Below, one piece after another: positions 35,548 through 43,512 of a DNA stretch of 64,000 bases (the first letter of the stretch is position 1; the number at the start of each line of letters is the position of its first letter). This DNA comes from an uncultured Muribaculaceae bacterium (GTDB taxonomy: Bacteria > Bacteroidota > Bacteroidia > Bacteroidales > Muribaculaceae). Below the pieces are notes generated by a model that made no database searches, was not told the origin of the DNA, and was given only the letters and a program-made list of their open reading frames with translations. The stretch is taken from NCBI GenBank assembly GCA_910588245.1, contig CAJUQP010000015.1:1-64000 (forward strand). Direction: 5' to 3'. A program made the translations under genes and the position numbers.

Positions 35548-36474
35548 ATGACACTTCAACAATTGCAATATATCGTGGCGGTCGACAAATTCCGCAGTTT
35601 CGCCAAGGCTGCCGACAGTTGCGGAATCACGCAGCCAACACTCAGCAAGATGGTGGCCAACCTCGAGGAGGAGCTTGATGTAAGGATATTCGAGCGCAAC
35701 AGCCGGAATGTGTCTCCGACTGCTATCGGAGGGCGGATTGTAGCGCAAGCGGTCAGGACTCTCATGGAGGCCGAGCGCATACGTGAGATTGTGGCGGAGA
35801 CGAAAGACTCTCTGTCCGGCGAGTTCAAACTGTCGGTCGGCCCGAGTATCGCGCCCTATATACTTCCGGAGTTCATACGTCATTATGGTGAAGACTGGCC
35901 CGGGGTGTCGATGAGCATAGAGGAGCGGCGTCCGGAAAATATGTTCGACGCTCTCTTGGCCGGCACGATCGACGCCGCGATATCCTCAGGGGGCCGCGGA
36001 AGGGATGGAATTTTTGAGATTCCCTTATATGAGGAACCGTTCTGGGTCTATCTCTCTGAGCAGTGCAGGCAGAGGGAGCCGTCGTTCACACCGGAGATGC
36101 TCAGCCATGAGAATATGTGGGTGATGCGCGAGGCGCAATGTCTGCGCGAGAGTGCCTTCAGTTTCTGCAAAGCCCGCGATGTAGGGCGGCGGGTATATGA
36201 GGCAGGAAATCTGGAGACGTTGATAAGGGTGGTCGACACTAACGGTGGCTTCACGATAATACCGGAGATGCATCTTCCGCTTCTCTCGGAGCGACAGCGC
36301 ATGAACGTGCGTCCGCTCACAGGGCAATACCGTAGCATGCGCCGGGTGTCGCTCTACATCCGTCATGATTATGTGCGTGAGAAGATGCTCAATAGTGTCG
36401 TGTCCACATTACTGAAGGTCATACCGCGCCACCTTGCCGACTCCTACATTCTCAATAACCCCATCCGTCTGTGA
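35548..36474 (+). CDS. oxyR: OxyR-type LysR regulator, peroxide sensor
   Basis: A 308-residue LysR-type transcription factor. The N-terminal winged helix (residues 1-60, MTLQQLQYIVAVDKFRSFAK, TQPTLSKMVANLEEELD) is followed by the effector domain. Cys198 and Cys207 in QCLRESAFSFC have the nine-residue spacing and context of the E. coli OxyR pair Cys199/Cys208, which form a disulfide on contact with hydrogen peroxide. It therefore should activate peroxide-defence genes. No catalase or ahpC is next to it; the nearest redox gene is the divergent four-module sulfur protein 1.4 kb away. Confidence 0.93.
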   Translation: MTLQQLQYIVAVDKFRSFAKAADSCGITQPTLSKMVANLEEELDVRIFERNSRNVSPTAIGGRIVAQAVRTLMEAERIREIVAETKDSLSGEFKLSVGPSIAPYILPEFIRHYGEDWPGVSMSIEERRPENMFDALLAGTIDAAISSGGRGRDGIFEIPLYEEPFWVYLSEQCRQREPSFTPEMLSHENMWVMREAQCLRESAFSFCKARDVGRRVYEAGNLETLIRVVDTNGGFTIIPEMHLPLLSERQRMNVRPLTGQYRSMRRVSLYIRHDYVREKMLNSVVSTLLKVIPRHLADSYILNNPIRL

Positions 36475-36555
36475 TTGTCTTATCAGTTAACCATGAGGGC
36501 TGACACGGAATCAGAACGGTGGTTTCCCGGACAGTATGACGGTAGTTTTTCCGGA

Positions 36556-36582
36556 CAGGAGAACAATGGAATAGTTCTCCTG
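36556..36582. repeat. Perfect 9-bp hairpin after oxyR
   Basis: CAGGAGAAC, a 9-base loop, GTTCTCCTG. No T-run follows on either strand, so it is not a canonical terminator, though it is the only stable hairpin in the 200 bases after oxyR. Confidence 0.5.
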
Positions 36583-36690
36583 GCTTGAAGAGGATGTCGC
36601 CGTAGGCGAAGGTCGTATTAATTTCCCGATAATGAGGGCGGATGTTTTAAAATAGTGGGGTGGGATAGGAGCTAATCGAAATATATGTGC

Positions 36691-36817
36691 TAAATTTGCA
36701 TGTGTCAAGGGAGCGACGGTTGTCGCGGTCTTTATAAACACATAAGAAATTACTTCTACATATAGAAAATGTGGCTTCGTGCACATACCTCCGGCCGGGC
36801 CGGCCGCTCCCTTTGAC
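36691..36817 (+). ncRNA. Candidate structured RNA with its own -7 box
   Basis: A consensus -7 box TAAATTTGC (36691-36699) is followed after a few bases by a segment whose ends pair: 36704-36715 (GTCAAGGGAGCG) with 36805-36817 (CGCTCCCTTTGAC), twelve pairs with one bulge. Inside are small hairpins (GCGAC/GTCGC with loop GGTT, ATGTG/CACAT, CCGGCC/GGCCGG). There is no rightward gene downstream and no good open frame, so an independent RNA is more likely than a leader. No T-rich terminator follows directly. I do not recognise the family. Confidence 0.35.
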
Positions 36818-36833
36818 TTTGTCACCTATCCTT

Positions 36834-36921
36834 TCCGAAAAGATACGCGTCTCTTTATGACGACGGACTGCCACGAGATCAGGAGGTCGCGGCAGTCCGT
36901 CGATGAAAGCCTTATCTTTTG
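36834..36921. repeat. Long nested hairpin between the candidate RNA and the epimerase gene
   Basis: A 12-bp perfect stem (36861-36872 with 36891-36902, CGACGGACTGCC/GGCAGTCCGTCG) is enclosed by an outer 8-bp stem AAAAGATA/TATCTTTT (36838-36845 with 36911-36918). It lies 19 bases past the stop of the leftward epimerase gene and may act as its terminator or as a 3' domain of the candidate RNA. Confidence 0.5.
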
Positions 36922-36939
36922 CGGCAAACAGGGAGTGGA

Positions 36940-37824
36940 TCAGATGTTTTCGATGACTATGAGATAGGAGGCGGAGAACGTGGCGCCCGGCGCCAGGAGG
37001 TTGGTGTAGGCGCGGTCGGCGAAGTCCCCGTCGAAACCGATGCTGTCGGCGCGTCCCCACCAGGGCTCGATGCAGACGAAGGGTGCGTTGGCTTTTACCG
37101 GCGACCACAGGCCGACAAGCGGTGCGTCGAAGAGCAGCGAAAGATAGGGGTTGCGCCCCTTGTCGAGGAGCGACACACGCCGCACCTGACGGTCGGCGAG
37201 GATCAGGGCGTCGTGGTCGAACAGTGAGGCTGTGATCGGAATCATCGATTCCTCATCGAGATCGACGTCAACAAGTTTGTCGCCTACGCATCCTTTCTCC
37301 TCAATCACCTCACTGCGGAGAGAGCGGCTGTCGCAGAGAAAATAGCCGTGGACGGAATCGGCGGCGTCGAACTGCGGAAGGTTGAATGCCGGATGTGCGC
37401 CGATATGGAATGGCATCTCCTCGGTGTCGAGGTTTACGACGCGCCACATGACTGAGATGCGCTCTTCCTGAAGGCGGTAGCCGATCTCAAGACGGAAACG
37501 GCGGGGATATTTCGCGAGGGTGGTGTCGTCGGCCTCCAGGAAGAACCAAGCCTCGTCGTCGGGAGTATCTTCGATGATGGAGAAATCCATGTCGCGCGCG
37601 AACCCATGCTGCCCGAGGGTGTATTCCTTACCGTCCATGCGGTAGCGGCCATCCCACACTGCGCCGACGATGGGGAACAGCACGGGTGAACGGCGTCCCC
37701 AGTATGCGGCGTCGCCGTGCCAGAGATACTGCTGGCCTGTGATGTTGTTGGTTATGCACTGGAGTTCGGCTCCGTGAGAGTCGATTTCCACGGTCAGTAT
37801 CCGGTTTTTCAATGTCTGTCTCAT
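36940..37824 (-). CDS. Aldose 1-epimerase family protein (LacX-like)
   Basis: A 294-residue protein of the galactose-mutarotase-like superfamily, in the LacX/YeaD-like group. Recognisable stretches are SHGAELQCITN, FPIVGAVWDGRYRMDGKEY, QHGFARDMDF and MPFHIGAHPAFNLP, which supply the sugar-site Arg and His residues. The family interconverts the anomers of hexoses or hexose phosphates, but most LacX-type members are untested. It forms a monocistronic unit between the PAS gene and the hairpin region; no sugar operon is adjacent. Confidence 0.88.
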   Translation of the reverse strand: MRQTLKNRILTVEIDSHGAELQCITNNITGQQYLWHGDAAYWGRRSPVLFPIVGAVWDGRYRMDGKEYTLGQHGFARDMDFSIIEDTPDDEAWFFLEADDTTLAKYPRRFRLEIGYRLQEERISVMWRVVNLDTEEMPFHIGAHPAFNLPQFDAADSVHGYFLCDSRSLRSEVIEEKGCVGDKLVDVDLDEESMIPITASLFDHDALILADRQVRRVSLLDKGRNPYLSLLFDAPLVGLWSPVKANAPFVCIEPWWGRADSIGFDGDFADRAYTNLLAPGATFSASYLIVIENI

Positions 37825-37864
37825 AATTGTCTTGAAATTGGGTGATGAAGTTTTATCGGGCTGT

Positions 37865-38224
37865 TCATCCGCGTATGTAGTGTGGCATCTCGGCGGGGAT
37901 TACCATTGATATCTCCACGAGCCCGGCTACGTGGCCACTGTCGTCGCGCCAGGCTGTCTGGAATATCATCTTGCGAAGGCCTTCTTTCTCGATAGTGTAG
38001 CAGTTGGTGCCACCCTCGGAGAGCAGGCGACGGATTATGGCTTTTGAGTTTTCGTTGTGGTATTCCATCAGATTATGGCTGATGAGCTCGGCACCACCAC
38101 GGGCTGCGAAGGTCTGGCGCGAACGCTCATTCATGTATATAATGTTGCAGTCGGCATCGGCTACGGTCACTGCGCAGTTCATCCTGAAAGCCCAGTCGGG
38201 TATTGTTTTTTCGATCTTTTCCAT
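37865..38224 (-). CDS. Stand-alone PAS domain protein
   Basis: About 119 residues forming a single PAS domain: MNCAVTVADADCNIIYMNERSR, FAARGGAELISHNLMEYH, NCYTIEKEGLRKMIFQTAW. No kinase, GGDEF or HTH output is attached, so it may act by binding a partner. Start set at MEKIEKTIPDW (38224) because a -7 box lies at 38245-38252, inside the longer open frame that begins at 38296. PAS domains of this kind may bind heme, flavin or small metabolites, and none can be named here. Confidence 0.8.
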   Translation of the reverse strand: MEKIEKTIPDWAFRMNCAVTVADADCNIIYMNERSRQTFAARGGAELISHNLMEYHNENSKAIIRRLLSEGGTNCYTIEKEGLRKMIFQTAWRDDSGHVAGLVEISMVIPAEMPHYIRG

Positions 38225-38244
38225 GATTAAATCAGATATATCTG

Positions 38245-38252
38245 CAAAATTA
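38245..38252 (-). promoter_or_regulatory. -7 box for the PAS protein gene
   Basis: Minus strand TAATTTTG followed by C, giving a transcript start about 14 bases before the ATG at 38224. It decides the choice of start codon. The -33 region is poor. Confidence 0.6.
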
Positions 38253-38327
38253 CCGATAATCCCTGATATCCGCACGCTCTCGCCTGATAAAATCATGCGG
38301 CCGGGCAGGACAATGCAGCTTGGAACA

Positions 38328-38361
38328 CGGCTTTCAGCCGCGGCACAGTGGTGCCATCCGG
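38328..38361 (+). repeat. REP-like palindromic element, copy D
   Basis: Two adjacent hairpins, CGGCT/AGCCG (loop TTC) and GGCAC/GTGCC (loop AGTG), then ATCCGG. It aligns with copy A at 31441-31473 and shares GTGCCATCCGG (38351-38361). It lies between the PAS gene's upstream region and the stop of the TlpA-like gene. Confidence 0.7.
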
Positions 38362-38433
38362 CAGAAATCCGGATGCAAGACAGATATAGTGGGATTGTTT
38401 AATTAAATGGCTGAATAAAGACCCGGGGTTGTG

Positions 38434-39702
38434 TCAGTTGCCTTTATCGGCGTAGAAGGTTTTCAGATATTCGGCTATGGCGTCGATCTCGGGGTCTACG
38501 GCCACGATGCGTCCTTGGTCGTCGAGAAGCACGATGCGTCCGCCGGCATTGGCGCAGCCGTTGCGAGCCCATATCTTGTCGCGGTCAGCTATATCCACGA
38601 AGCTCTCCCATGGATAGCCGTCTTTGGCGATAGCCTCGTTCATTGCTGAGAGATCGGCATCCTCCTTTGCCACGGCCACGACATTGAATCCGAACGGGGC
38701 ATATTTCTCATATACCGGAATAAGTTCTTTGGAATGACGCCGGCAGGGACCGCACCAGCTTGCCCAGAGGTCGATAACCGCCGGAGCGCCCTTGATGAGC
38801 GATGCGACCTGTTCGGTGGTACCATCCGGGCGTGTCAGGGTATAATCCGGATAGCGGTTTCCCGGGACGATGTTTACGCCGTCGGCCAGTACAGACACAT
38901 AACCGGAATAGGGATGCCATGTCAGGGTGTCGGCATAGTTCTTCTTGAAGATCTCAGCCCATTTCCCTCCGTTCTTGTCCGACTTTAGGAATATGAGTTT
39001 CCGTTTCATGACAGCCAATCCGTAGATGCTGACGTTTTCAGCCACGAAATCTTCCTCCATCTTTCGCATATCAGCCCACAACCGGTCGGATTCTTCCTGG
39101 TGCCTCGTAAAAGCATTGCTATATACAGCGGCCCCCATCTTTTCCTGTATTTTTTGTCCCTCAGCCATTAGCGAATCGCGTTCGGCATCAGTCTTGGCTA
39201 CTTGTAAATTCAGATATACTGTCCTGAGGGGCTCCGCATACATATCACCAGATTGCTTCAACCTCGCGTATTCTGCTTCAAGTGAATCACGGCGTGCCCC
39301 CAGTCTCTTATCCACCAGATCATCATATGCTCTCGCCCGCCGGTTTTCCGGGGAGTCGGAGATGACGATAAAACTATCCTCTCCGTCCGCCTTGAGGTTT
39401 ATGCTGTCTCCCTCGGCGAAAAAATAGCGCAAAGTCCACGCACCATGACGCATCTCATCGTCAAACAGCAACTGGTATTGCCGCACAGTGTCGACAGGGA
39501 GTTCCAATGAGAAGCGTCCGTCGGTGACAGGCACCTTTATGCAAGGTGCGACACGGAAATCCTCCTCAGCTTCTATAATGACGGCCTCTTTTGATTCGCT
39601 TCTTCCGGCGACATTGCCGGAGATGCGGCATATCTTATTGACTGAATGTGCCGATATGCAGAATGCGGCAGACAAAGCGATGAATATGAGTATCTTTTTC
39701 AT
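38434..39702 (-). CDS. TlpA-like periplasmic thioredoxin with N-terminal DUF4369-like domain
   Basis: A 422-residue exported protein. Signal peptide at residues 1-19 (MKKILIFIALSAAFCISAHS). Residues about 22-120 form a beta-rich DUF4369-like domain, then a helical linker with many charged residues (125-260), then a thioredoxin fold of the AhpC/TSA-TlpA type with the active site WCGPC at 316-320. Such proteins reduce or exchange disulfides in the periplasm. In Bacteroidales many copies exist and individual substrates are unknown. Single gene with a -7 box at 39805-39812. Confidence 0.9.
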   Translation of the reverse strand: MKKILIFIALSAAFCISAHSVNKICRISGNVAGRSESKEAVIIEAEEDFRVAPCIKVPVTDGRFSLELPVDTVRQYQLLFDDEMRHGAWTLRYFFAEGDSINLKADGEDSFIVISDSPENRRARAYDDLVDKRLGARRDSLEAEYARLKQSGDMYAEPLRTVYLNLQVAKTDAERDSLMAEGQKIQEKMGAAVYSNAFTRHQEESDRLWADMRKMEEDFVAENVSIYGLAVMKRKLIFLKSDKNGGKWAEIFKKNYADTLTWHPYSGYVSVLADGVNIVPGNRYPDYTLTRPDGTTEQVASLIKGAPAVIDLWASWCGPCRRHSKELIPVYEKYAPFGFNVVAVAKEDADLSAMNEAIAKDGYPWESFVDIADRDKIWARNGCANAGGRIVLLDDQGRIVAVDPEIDAIAEYLKTFYADKGN

Positions 39703-39804
39703 AATATCAGGTTTTTAAATTAACGGATTGTATGTGAGATTATTTTATATGCCATTGATGTTTGACAATTTATGGGTGTTGGACTTTAAAATACTATTAT
39801 GAGT

Positions 39805-39812
39805 CAAAGTTA
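39805..39812 (-). promoter_or_regulatory. -7 box for the TlpA-like gene
   Basis: Minus strand TAACTTTG, about 100 bases upstream of the start codon; -33 box not clear. Confidence 0.5.
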
Positions 39813-39947
39813 CTGAAACTTTCTGTATGGCCGATAATTTTTGCAAAGAATTTGAGGTAGAGATGACGAAAAAATCTCTTCTTTCATTATCTGAAGTTCC
39901 GTTAACTATTATTTTCGGGAGTAGCACCATATATATAGAAAAATTCG

Positions 39948-39955
39948 TAATTTTG
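39948..39955 (+). promoter_or_regulatory. -7 box of the decayed DUF1016 gene
   Basis: TAATTTTG followed by C, 13 bases before the probable former start codon (now ATT at 39969). It suggests the gene was once expressed from here. Confidence 0.5.
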
Positions 39956-39968
39956 CGCTTATAAAACA

Positions 39969-40580
39969 ATTACGCTGGCACAAGAAATAGACCCCGACCT
40001 TGAAAACAAGCTCTATGATGATGTCTGTAACATCATAGAGGAAGCCCGTTATCGGGTTGCCGTGTAGGTAAATTCTGAGGCATCCATGATGAACTGGAAT
40101 GTCGGCAAACGAATCAAAGAAGATGTACTGCTCAACAAACGGGCAGATTATGGAGAACATGTCCTTAAACGTTTGGCCCAAAGATTGAAAGCCAAGTATG
40201 GAAGCGGATGGGGTTATCAGAAACTCCAACATTGTGTACGCGCTGCGTACACTTTTAGTGAGGCCGAAATAATGTACGCAGTGCGTACACAATTAAGTTG
40301 GACGCATTTAAGATCCTTAATGGCCGTACCGAATGCTCTTGCACGTCAGTTCTACATGGAAATGTGCCGCATCGAGCACTGGTCAACACGTACCCTTGAC
40401 GATAAAATTGATGCGCAGTTGTTTGAGCGTACTGCTATCAGTCGTAAACCCGACGAAGTGATAAAGGCTGAATTGGAAAAATCCAAGGAGAAAAACGAAA
40501 TACAGCCGGATATGGTTTTTAGGAGCAGTTATTTCCTTGATATGCTCGGATTGCCTGATGTATTTTTTCGCAGCCGATAA
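39969..40580 (+). pseudogene. Decayed DUF1016/YhcG-type nuclease gene, N-terminal domain
   Basis: The frame starting at 39969 reads I-T-L-A-Q-E-I-D-P-D-L-E-N-K-L-Y-D-D-V, typical of the start of DUF1016 proteins, but the first codon is ATT where ATG is expected. TAG at 40065-40067 interrupts it just before MMNWNVGKRI. The rest of the DUF1016_N domain follows (GEHVLKRLAQRLKAKYGSGW, SWTHLRSLMAV, FYMEMCRIEHWSTRTLDDKI). The frame ends at SSYFLDMLGLPDVFFRSR, where intact proteins continue for about 150 residues with the PD-(D/E)XK nuclease domain. So the start is lost, a stop is inserted and the nuclease half is gone. An alternative start at 40086 could still give a 164-residue fragment. Confidence 0.8.
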
Positions 40581-40713
40581 AAATGTATCGAAGGCGTCAG
40601 TGTCTGCCAACAGTTGATCCGATGTCAAGCGTTTTGTCAACTTTATTGAGAGAATGACAGAGTTAGAAATTGGGTTAAAAACAAATACAATATTATCATA
40701 ATGGTAATAAAAG

Positions 40714-40763
40714 GCTTTGCCATCGGGAATATCGCATGCATGCGGTATCGCCGATGGCAAAGC
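40714..40763 (-). terminator. Long hairpin terminator of the hcp operon
   Basis: A 13-bp perfect outer stem (40714-40726 with 40751-40763) encloses a near-perfect 10-bp palindrome centred on GCATGC. On the minus strand it is followed by CTTTTATT. It lies 86 bases past the hcp stop codon. Confidence 0.75.
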
Positions 40764-40848
40764 TAATGTTCATTCACAATTATCAGACATCTGCCAAGAG
40801 TAGCGAGGATATGGATGCTCCGCTTCTATCTGTCTTTCTGTAAAACTC

Positions 40849-42504
40849 TTATTTGCCGATGAGGTTGGCGATGTCTTCCTCCACGGTAGAGATCGTGCCG
40901 ATATTGAATTTCTCCTGCAGCACTTTCAGTATGTCGGGGGTGAAGAAAGCCGGGAGTGTAGGCCCGGTGTGGATGTCCTGCACGCCGAGGGAAAGAAGGG
41001 CGAGGAGGACGATGACGGCTTTCTGCTCATACCAGGCGATGTTGTAGACGATGGGAAGGTCGTTGACGCTCTCCACACCGAGGGCATCTTTCAGCGCGAG
41101 GGCTATGCGCACGAGGGAATAGGAGTCGTTGCACTGTCCGGCGTCGAGCACCCTTGGGACTCCCTCGATGTCGCCGAGGGGAAGTTTGTTGTAGCGGTAT
41201 TTCGCACATCCGGCGGTGAGGATGACGCAGTCTTCCGGTAGCGCCTTGGCAAAGTCGGTATAATATGAGCGTGAGGGGAAGCGGCCGTCGCATCCGGCCA
41301 TGACGACGAATTTGCGTATCTTTCCGCGGCCGATGAGGTCGATGATCTTCGGCGCGAGGGAGATCACCTGGTGGTGGGCAAAACCACCTACGATCTGTCC
41401 GTGCTCGATCTCGGTGGGAGGCGGACATGTCTGCGCGCGCTCTATGAGAGCTGAGAAGTCTTTCTTGCCATCGGGATCGGCCTCGATGTGATGGGTGCCC
41501 GGCATGGCTACCACGCCGGTGGTATATACGCGGTCGAGGTAGGTGCAGTTCTTACGCGGAGGCACTATGCAGTTTGACGTGAAGAGGAAGACACCATTGA
41601 AAGTCTCGAACTCATCGGTCTGCTTCCACCAGGCGTTTCCATAGTTGCCGGCGAAATGCGGATATTTCTTAAATGCCGGATAATACTGCCCGGGAAGCAT
41701 CTCGGAGTGGGTATAGACATCCACTCCTTTTCCCGCGCTCTGTTCGAGCAATTCCTCAAGGTCTTTCAGGTCATGGCCGCTGATGAGTATTCCGGGACGG
41801 TCGCGCACGCCTATGTCGACTTTCGTGATTTCCGGATTGCCGTAAGATTCAGTGTTTGCCTTGTCGAGGAGCGCCATTACCTTCACTCCGCCGTCGCCGA
41901 CGTAGAGCACGAGTTTCAAGAGTTCGTCGATGCCGATATCTGTACGTGCGGTCTCGGCCATGGCGTTCTCGATCACCTCATAGACGGCATCGTCCTCATA
42001 TCCGAGGTTGGCGGCGTGGCGTGCGTAGGCGGCCATACCCTTGCAGCCATAGATGGCAAGCTGTTTGAGTCCGCGGATATCCTCATCTGGTTCGGCAAGG
42101 ACCCCTGTGACAGATTCGTATTCCTTTGCCTCGTCGGGAGTTGCGCTGAAAGCTATCTGCGGAAGATCGGGCAATGCGACCCCGTTGGCCCCGGCTGTGG
42201 CGAGGAGGCTTTTCTTGATCTCGAACGCCCGGAGGATGAAGTCGTCGAGCGACGCATCGTCGAAATTGGCATTGGTGATTGTGGTGAACAGGGCATCGAT
42301 GATTTCGTGGCTTGCCTCACGCGATGCCAGCCCTTCCTTGCGGAGGGCCCTGTTGATAGCCGCGACACCGCGCACGGCATACAGAAGGAGATCCATACGT
42401 GCGGAGGTGGCAGGCATTTTGCCGCACACACCCCTCAATTCACAACCTTTGCCCCGTGCCGTCTCCTGGCACTGGTAGCAGAACATATCAGGTCTGTTTT
42501 CCAT
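40849..42504 (-). CDS. hcp: Hybrid cluster protein (hydroxylamine reductase)
   Basis: A 551-residue cytoplasmic iron-sulfur protein. The N-terminal cysteines Cys9, Cys12, Cys21 and Cys27 (FCYQCQETARGKGCELRGVC) bind the 4Fe-4S cluster. The hybrid-cluster ligands lie in the second half (for example FTSNCIVPP, LTAGCAKYRYN, DAGQCNDSYS). Hcp proteins reduce NO to nitrous oxide and hydroxylamine to ammonia in vitro, and protect anaerobes from nitrosative stress. It is the last gene of DUF488-cupin-hcp, 12 bases after the cupin gene. No separate Hcr reductase gene is present. Confidence 0.96.
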   Translation of the reverse strand: MENRPDMFCYQCQETARGKGCELRGVCGKMPATSARMDLLLYAVRGVAAINRALRKEGLASREASHEIIDALFTTITNANFDDASLDDFILRAFEIKKSLLATAGANGVALPDLPQIAFSATPDEAKEYESVTGVLAEPDEDIRGLKQLAIYGCKGMAAYARHAANLGYEDDAVYEVIENAMAETARTDIGIDELLKLVLYVGDGGVKVMALLDKANTESYGNPEITKVDIGVRDRPGILISGHDLKDLEELLEQSAGKGVDVYTHSEMLPGQYYPAFKKYPHFAGNYGNAWWKQTDEFETFNGVFLFTSNCIVPPRKNCTYLDRVYTTGVVAMPGTHHIEADPDGKKDFSALIERAQTCPPPTEIEHGQIVGGFAHHQVISLAPKIIDLIGRGKIRKFVVMAGCDGRFPSRSYYTDFAKALPEDCVILTAGCAKYRYNKLPLGDIEGVPRVLDAGQCNDSYSLVRIALALKDALGVESVNDLPIVYNIAWYEQKAVIVLLALLSLGVQDIHTGPTLPAFFTPDILKVLQEKFNIGTISTVEEDIANLIGK

Positions 42505-42516
42505 AGTCTGTGGGGG

Positions 42517-42846
42517 TTAAGCTTTTATCTTGATGAGTAATACTTTGGAATCGGCTTTGGCCACGACACTGTGAGGCACGTCCTGTCCCATGAGCAAGAA
42601 TTCTCCGGCGTTGATGATATGGGGCTTGTCGAGCATCGTAAACCCGATCTCACCTTCGATCACATAGACCATCACTTCTGCCGGAGCGGTATGCTGTGCC
42701 AGACTCTGGCCCTGCTTGAATGCCAGGAGCGACACGCCGCCGTTGGCATTTTCGAAAATACTTTTGAAGTGGACTTTGTCCATGGCGCCATCGAGCTGGG
42801 TGGCAAGTGCGTGGACTTCTCCGAATTTATAATCTGTGTCTATCAT
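42517..42846 (-). CDS. Small cupin-domain protein
   Basis: A 109-residue single-domain cupin: AQHTAPAEVMVYVIEGEIGF (motif 1 with His and Glu) and AGEFLLMGQDVPHSVVA (motif 2). Such proteins bind one metal ion in a beta-barrel. Its place just before hcp and after DUF488 suggests a role in the response to NO or oxygen, which is inference. Confidence 0.88.
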   Translation of the reverse strand: MIDTDYKFGEVHALATQLDGAMDKVHFKSIFENANGGVSLLAFKQGQSLAQHTAPAEVMVYVIEGEIGFTMLDKPHIINAGEFLLMGQDVPHSVVAKADSKVLLIKIKA

Positions 42847-42928
42847 AATTAATTTATAATTAAGGGATAATCAAAATAACTGTGTGTCTGCCGCCTAAGC
42901 GGCACCGGATTGTGTGGCGCTGGCTTTA

Positions 42929-43297
42929 TCAGGCTGTCCAGCCTGAAGCCTCCAGTTCTTTTTCTACGACCACTGCGTTGTTGTGCAGGTGGTCGCGGGA
43001 GGAGTAGAGGAGTGTCACCTTTGGTTTGCCGGCGATTGTCTGTTTCATGGCGGCAAACGCAGGGTTGCCGGAAAGTTCTGCCCTGTAGCGGTTTTCGAAT
43101 TCCTCCCAGCGGCCATCGGGGTCGGCATGAAACCATTCCCTCAGTTCAGTGGAGGGGGCGATATCCTTATCCCAAAGGTCATAATGGAATGTCTCGTGGG
43201 AGAGGCCGCGGGGCCAGAGCCGGTCGATGTATATGCGGAACCCATCGTCGGACGACGCCGGATCGTAGGCCCGCTTCAGTTCTATCTCATGTTTCAT
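42929..43297 (-). CDS. DUF488 family protein (YeaO-like)
   Basis: A 122-residue protein with the DUF488 signatures RIYIDRLWPRGLSHE, LREWFHADPDGRWEEFENRYRAEL and VTLLYSSRDHLHNNAVVV. The family is small and conserved in many bacteria with no settled function; the YSSRDxxHNNA stretch resembles a phosphatase- or rhodanese-like loop without the Cys. First gene of the hcp unit; its upstream region has no consensus -7 box, which would suit an activator-dependent promoter. Confidence 0.88.
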   Translation of the reverse strand: MKHEIELKRAYDPASSDDGFRIYIDRLWPRGLSHETFHYDLWDKDIAPSTELREWFHADPDGRWEEFENRYRAELSGNPAFAAMKQTIAGKPKVTLLYSSRDHLHNNAVVVEKELEASGWTA

Positions 43298-43359
43298 TTA
43301 CTTATTTTTATTGCTGCGAATAACTTAAGGAGTTATATATCTGACAACAAATCGATACG

Positions 43360-43425
43360 TCGGGTAGTTCAAAGTCAGAGGTCGGAGGGCATAAGTCAGA
43401 AGTCGGAAGTCTTGAGTTTATGGGA
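43360..43425. repeat. Short low-complexity repeat
   Basis: Degenerate AAGTCAGAAGTCGGAAGTC-type units (AGTC/GGTC with 7-8 base spacing) before the YitT-like gene. Similar in nature to the heptamer arms at 31.3-31.7 kb. Confidence 0.5.
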
Positions 43426-43465
43426 TTAGGGCGAGGGGTAGCATTCACTGAATATACAGGTTAAG

Positions 43466-43497
43466 TTGGGAAATACGGGGATTTTTTGTTATTTTTG
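43466..43497 (+). promoter_or_regulatory. Promoter of the YitT-like gene
   Basis: TTGG (43466-43469), 20 bases, TATTTTTG (43490-43497). It would start a transcript about 10 bases before the ATG at 43513, supporting that start. Confidence 0.7.
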
Positions 43498-43512
43498 TGG
43501 AAATCCATAATT

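Noticed and set aside
36647..37108. 153-codon leftward open frame across the epimerase 3' end
   Set aside because: It runs out of frame through the epimerase coding sequence and the hairpin region.
39745..39969. 74-codon leftward open frame upstream of the TlpA-like gene
   Set aside because: AT-rich, covers the -7 boxes of both neighbours, and has no family likeness.
40383..40760. 125-codon leftward open frame over the DUF1016 remnant
   Set aside because: It overlaps the recognisable DUF1016_N sequence on the other strand and ends in the terminator hairpin; no family seen, though the part outside the remnant (40590-40680) could be another small relic.
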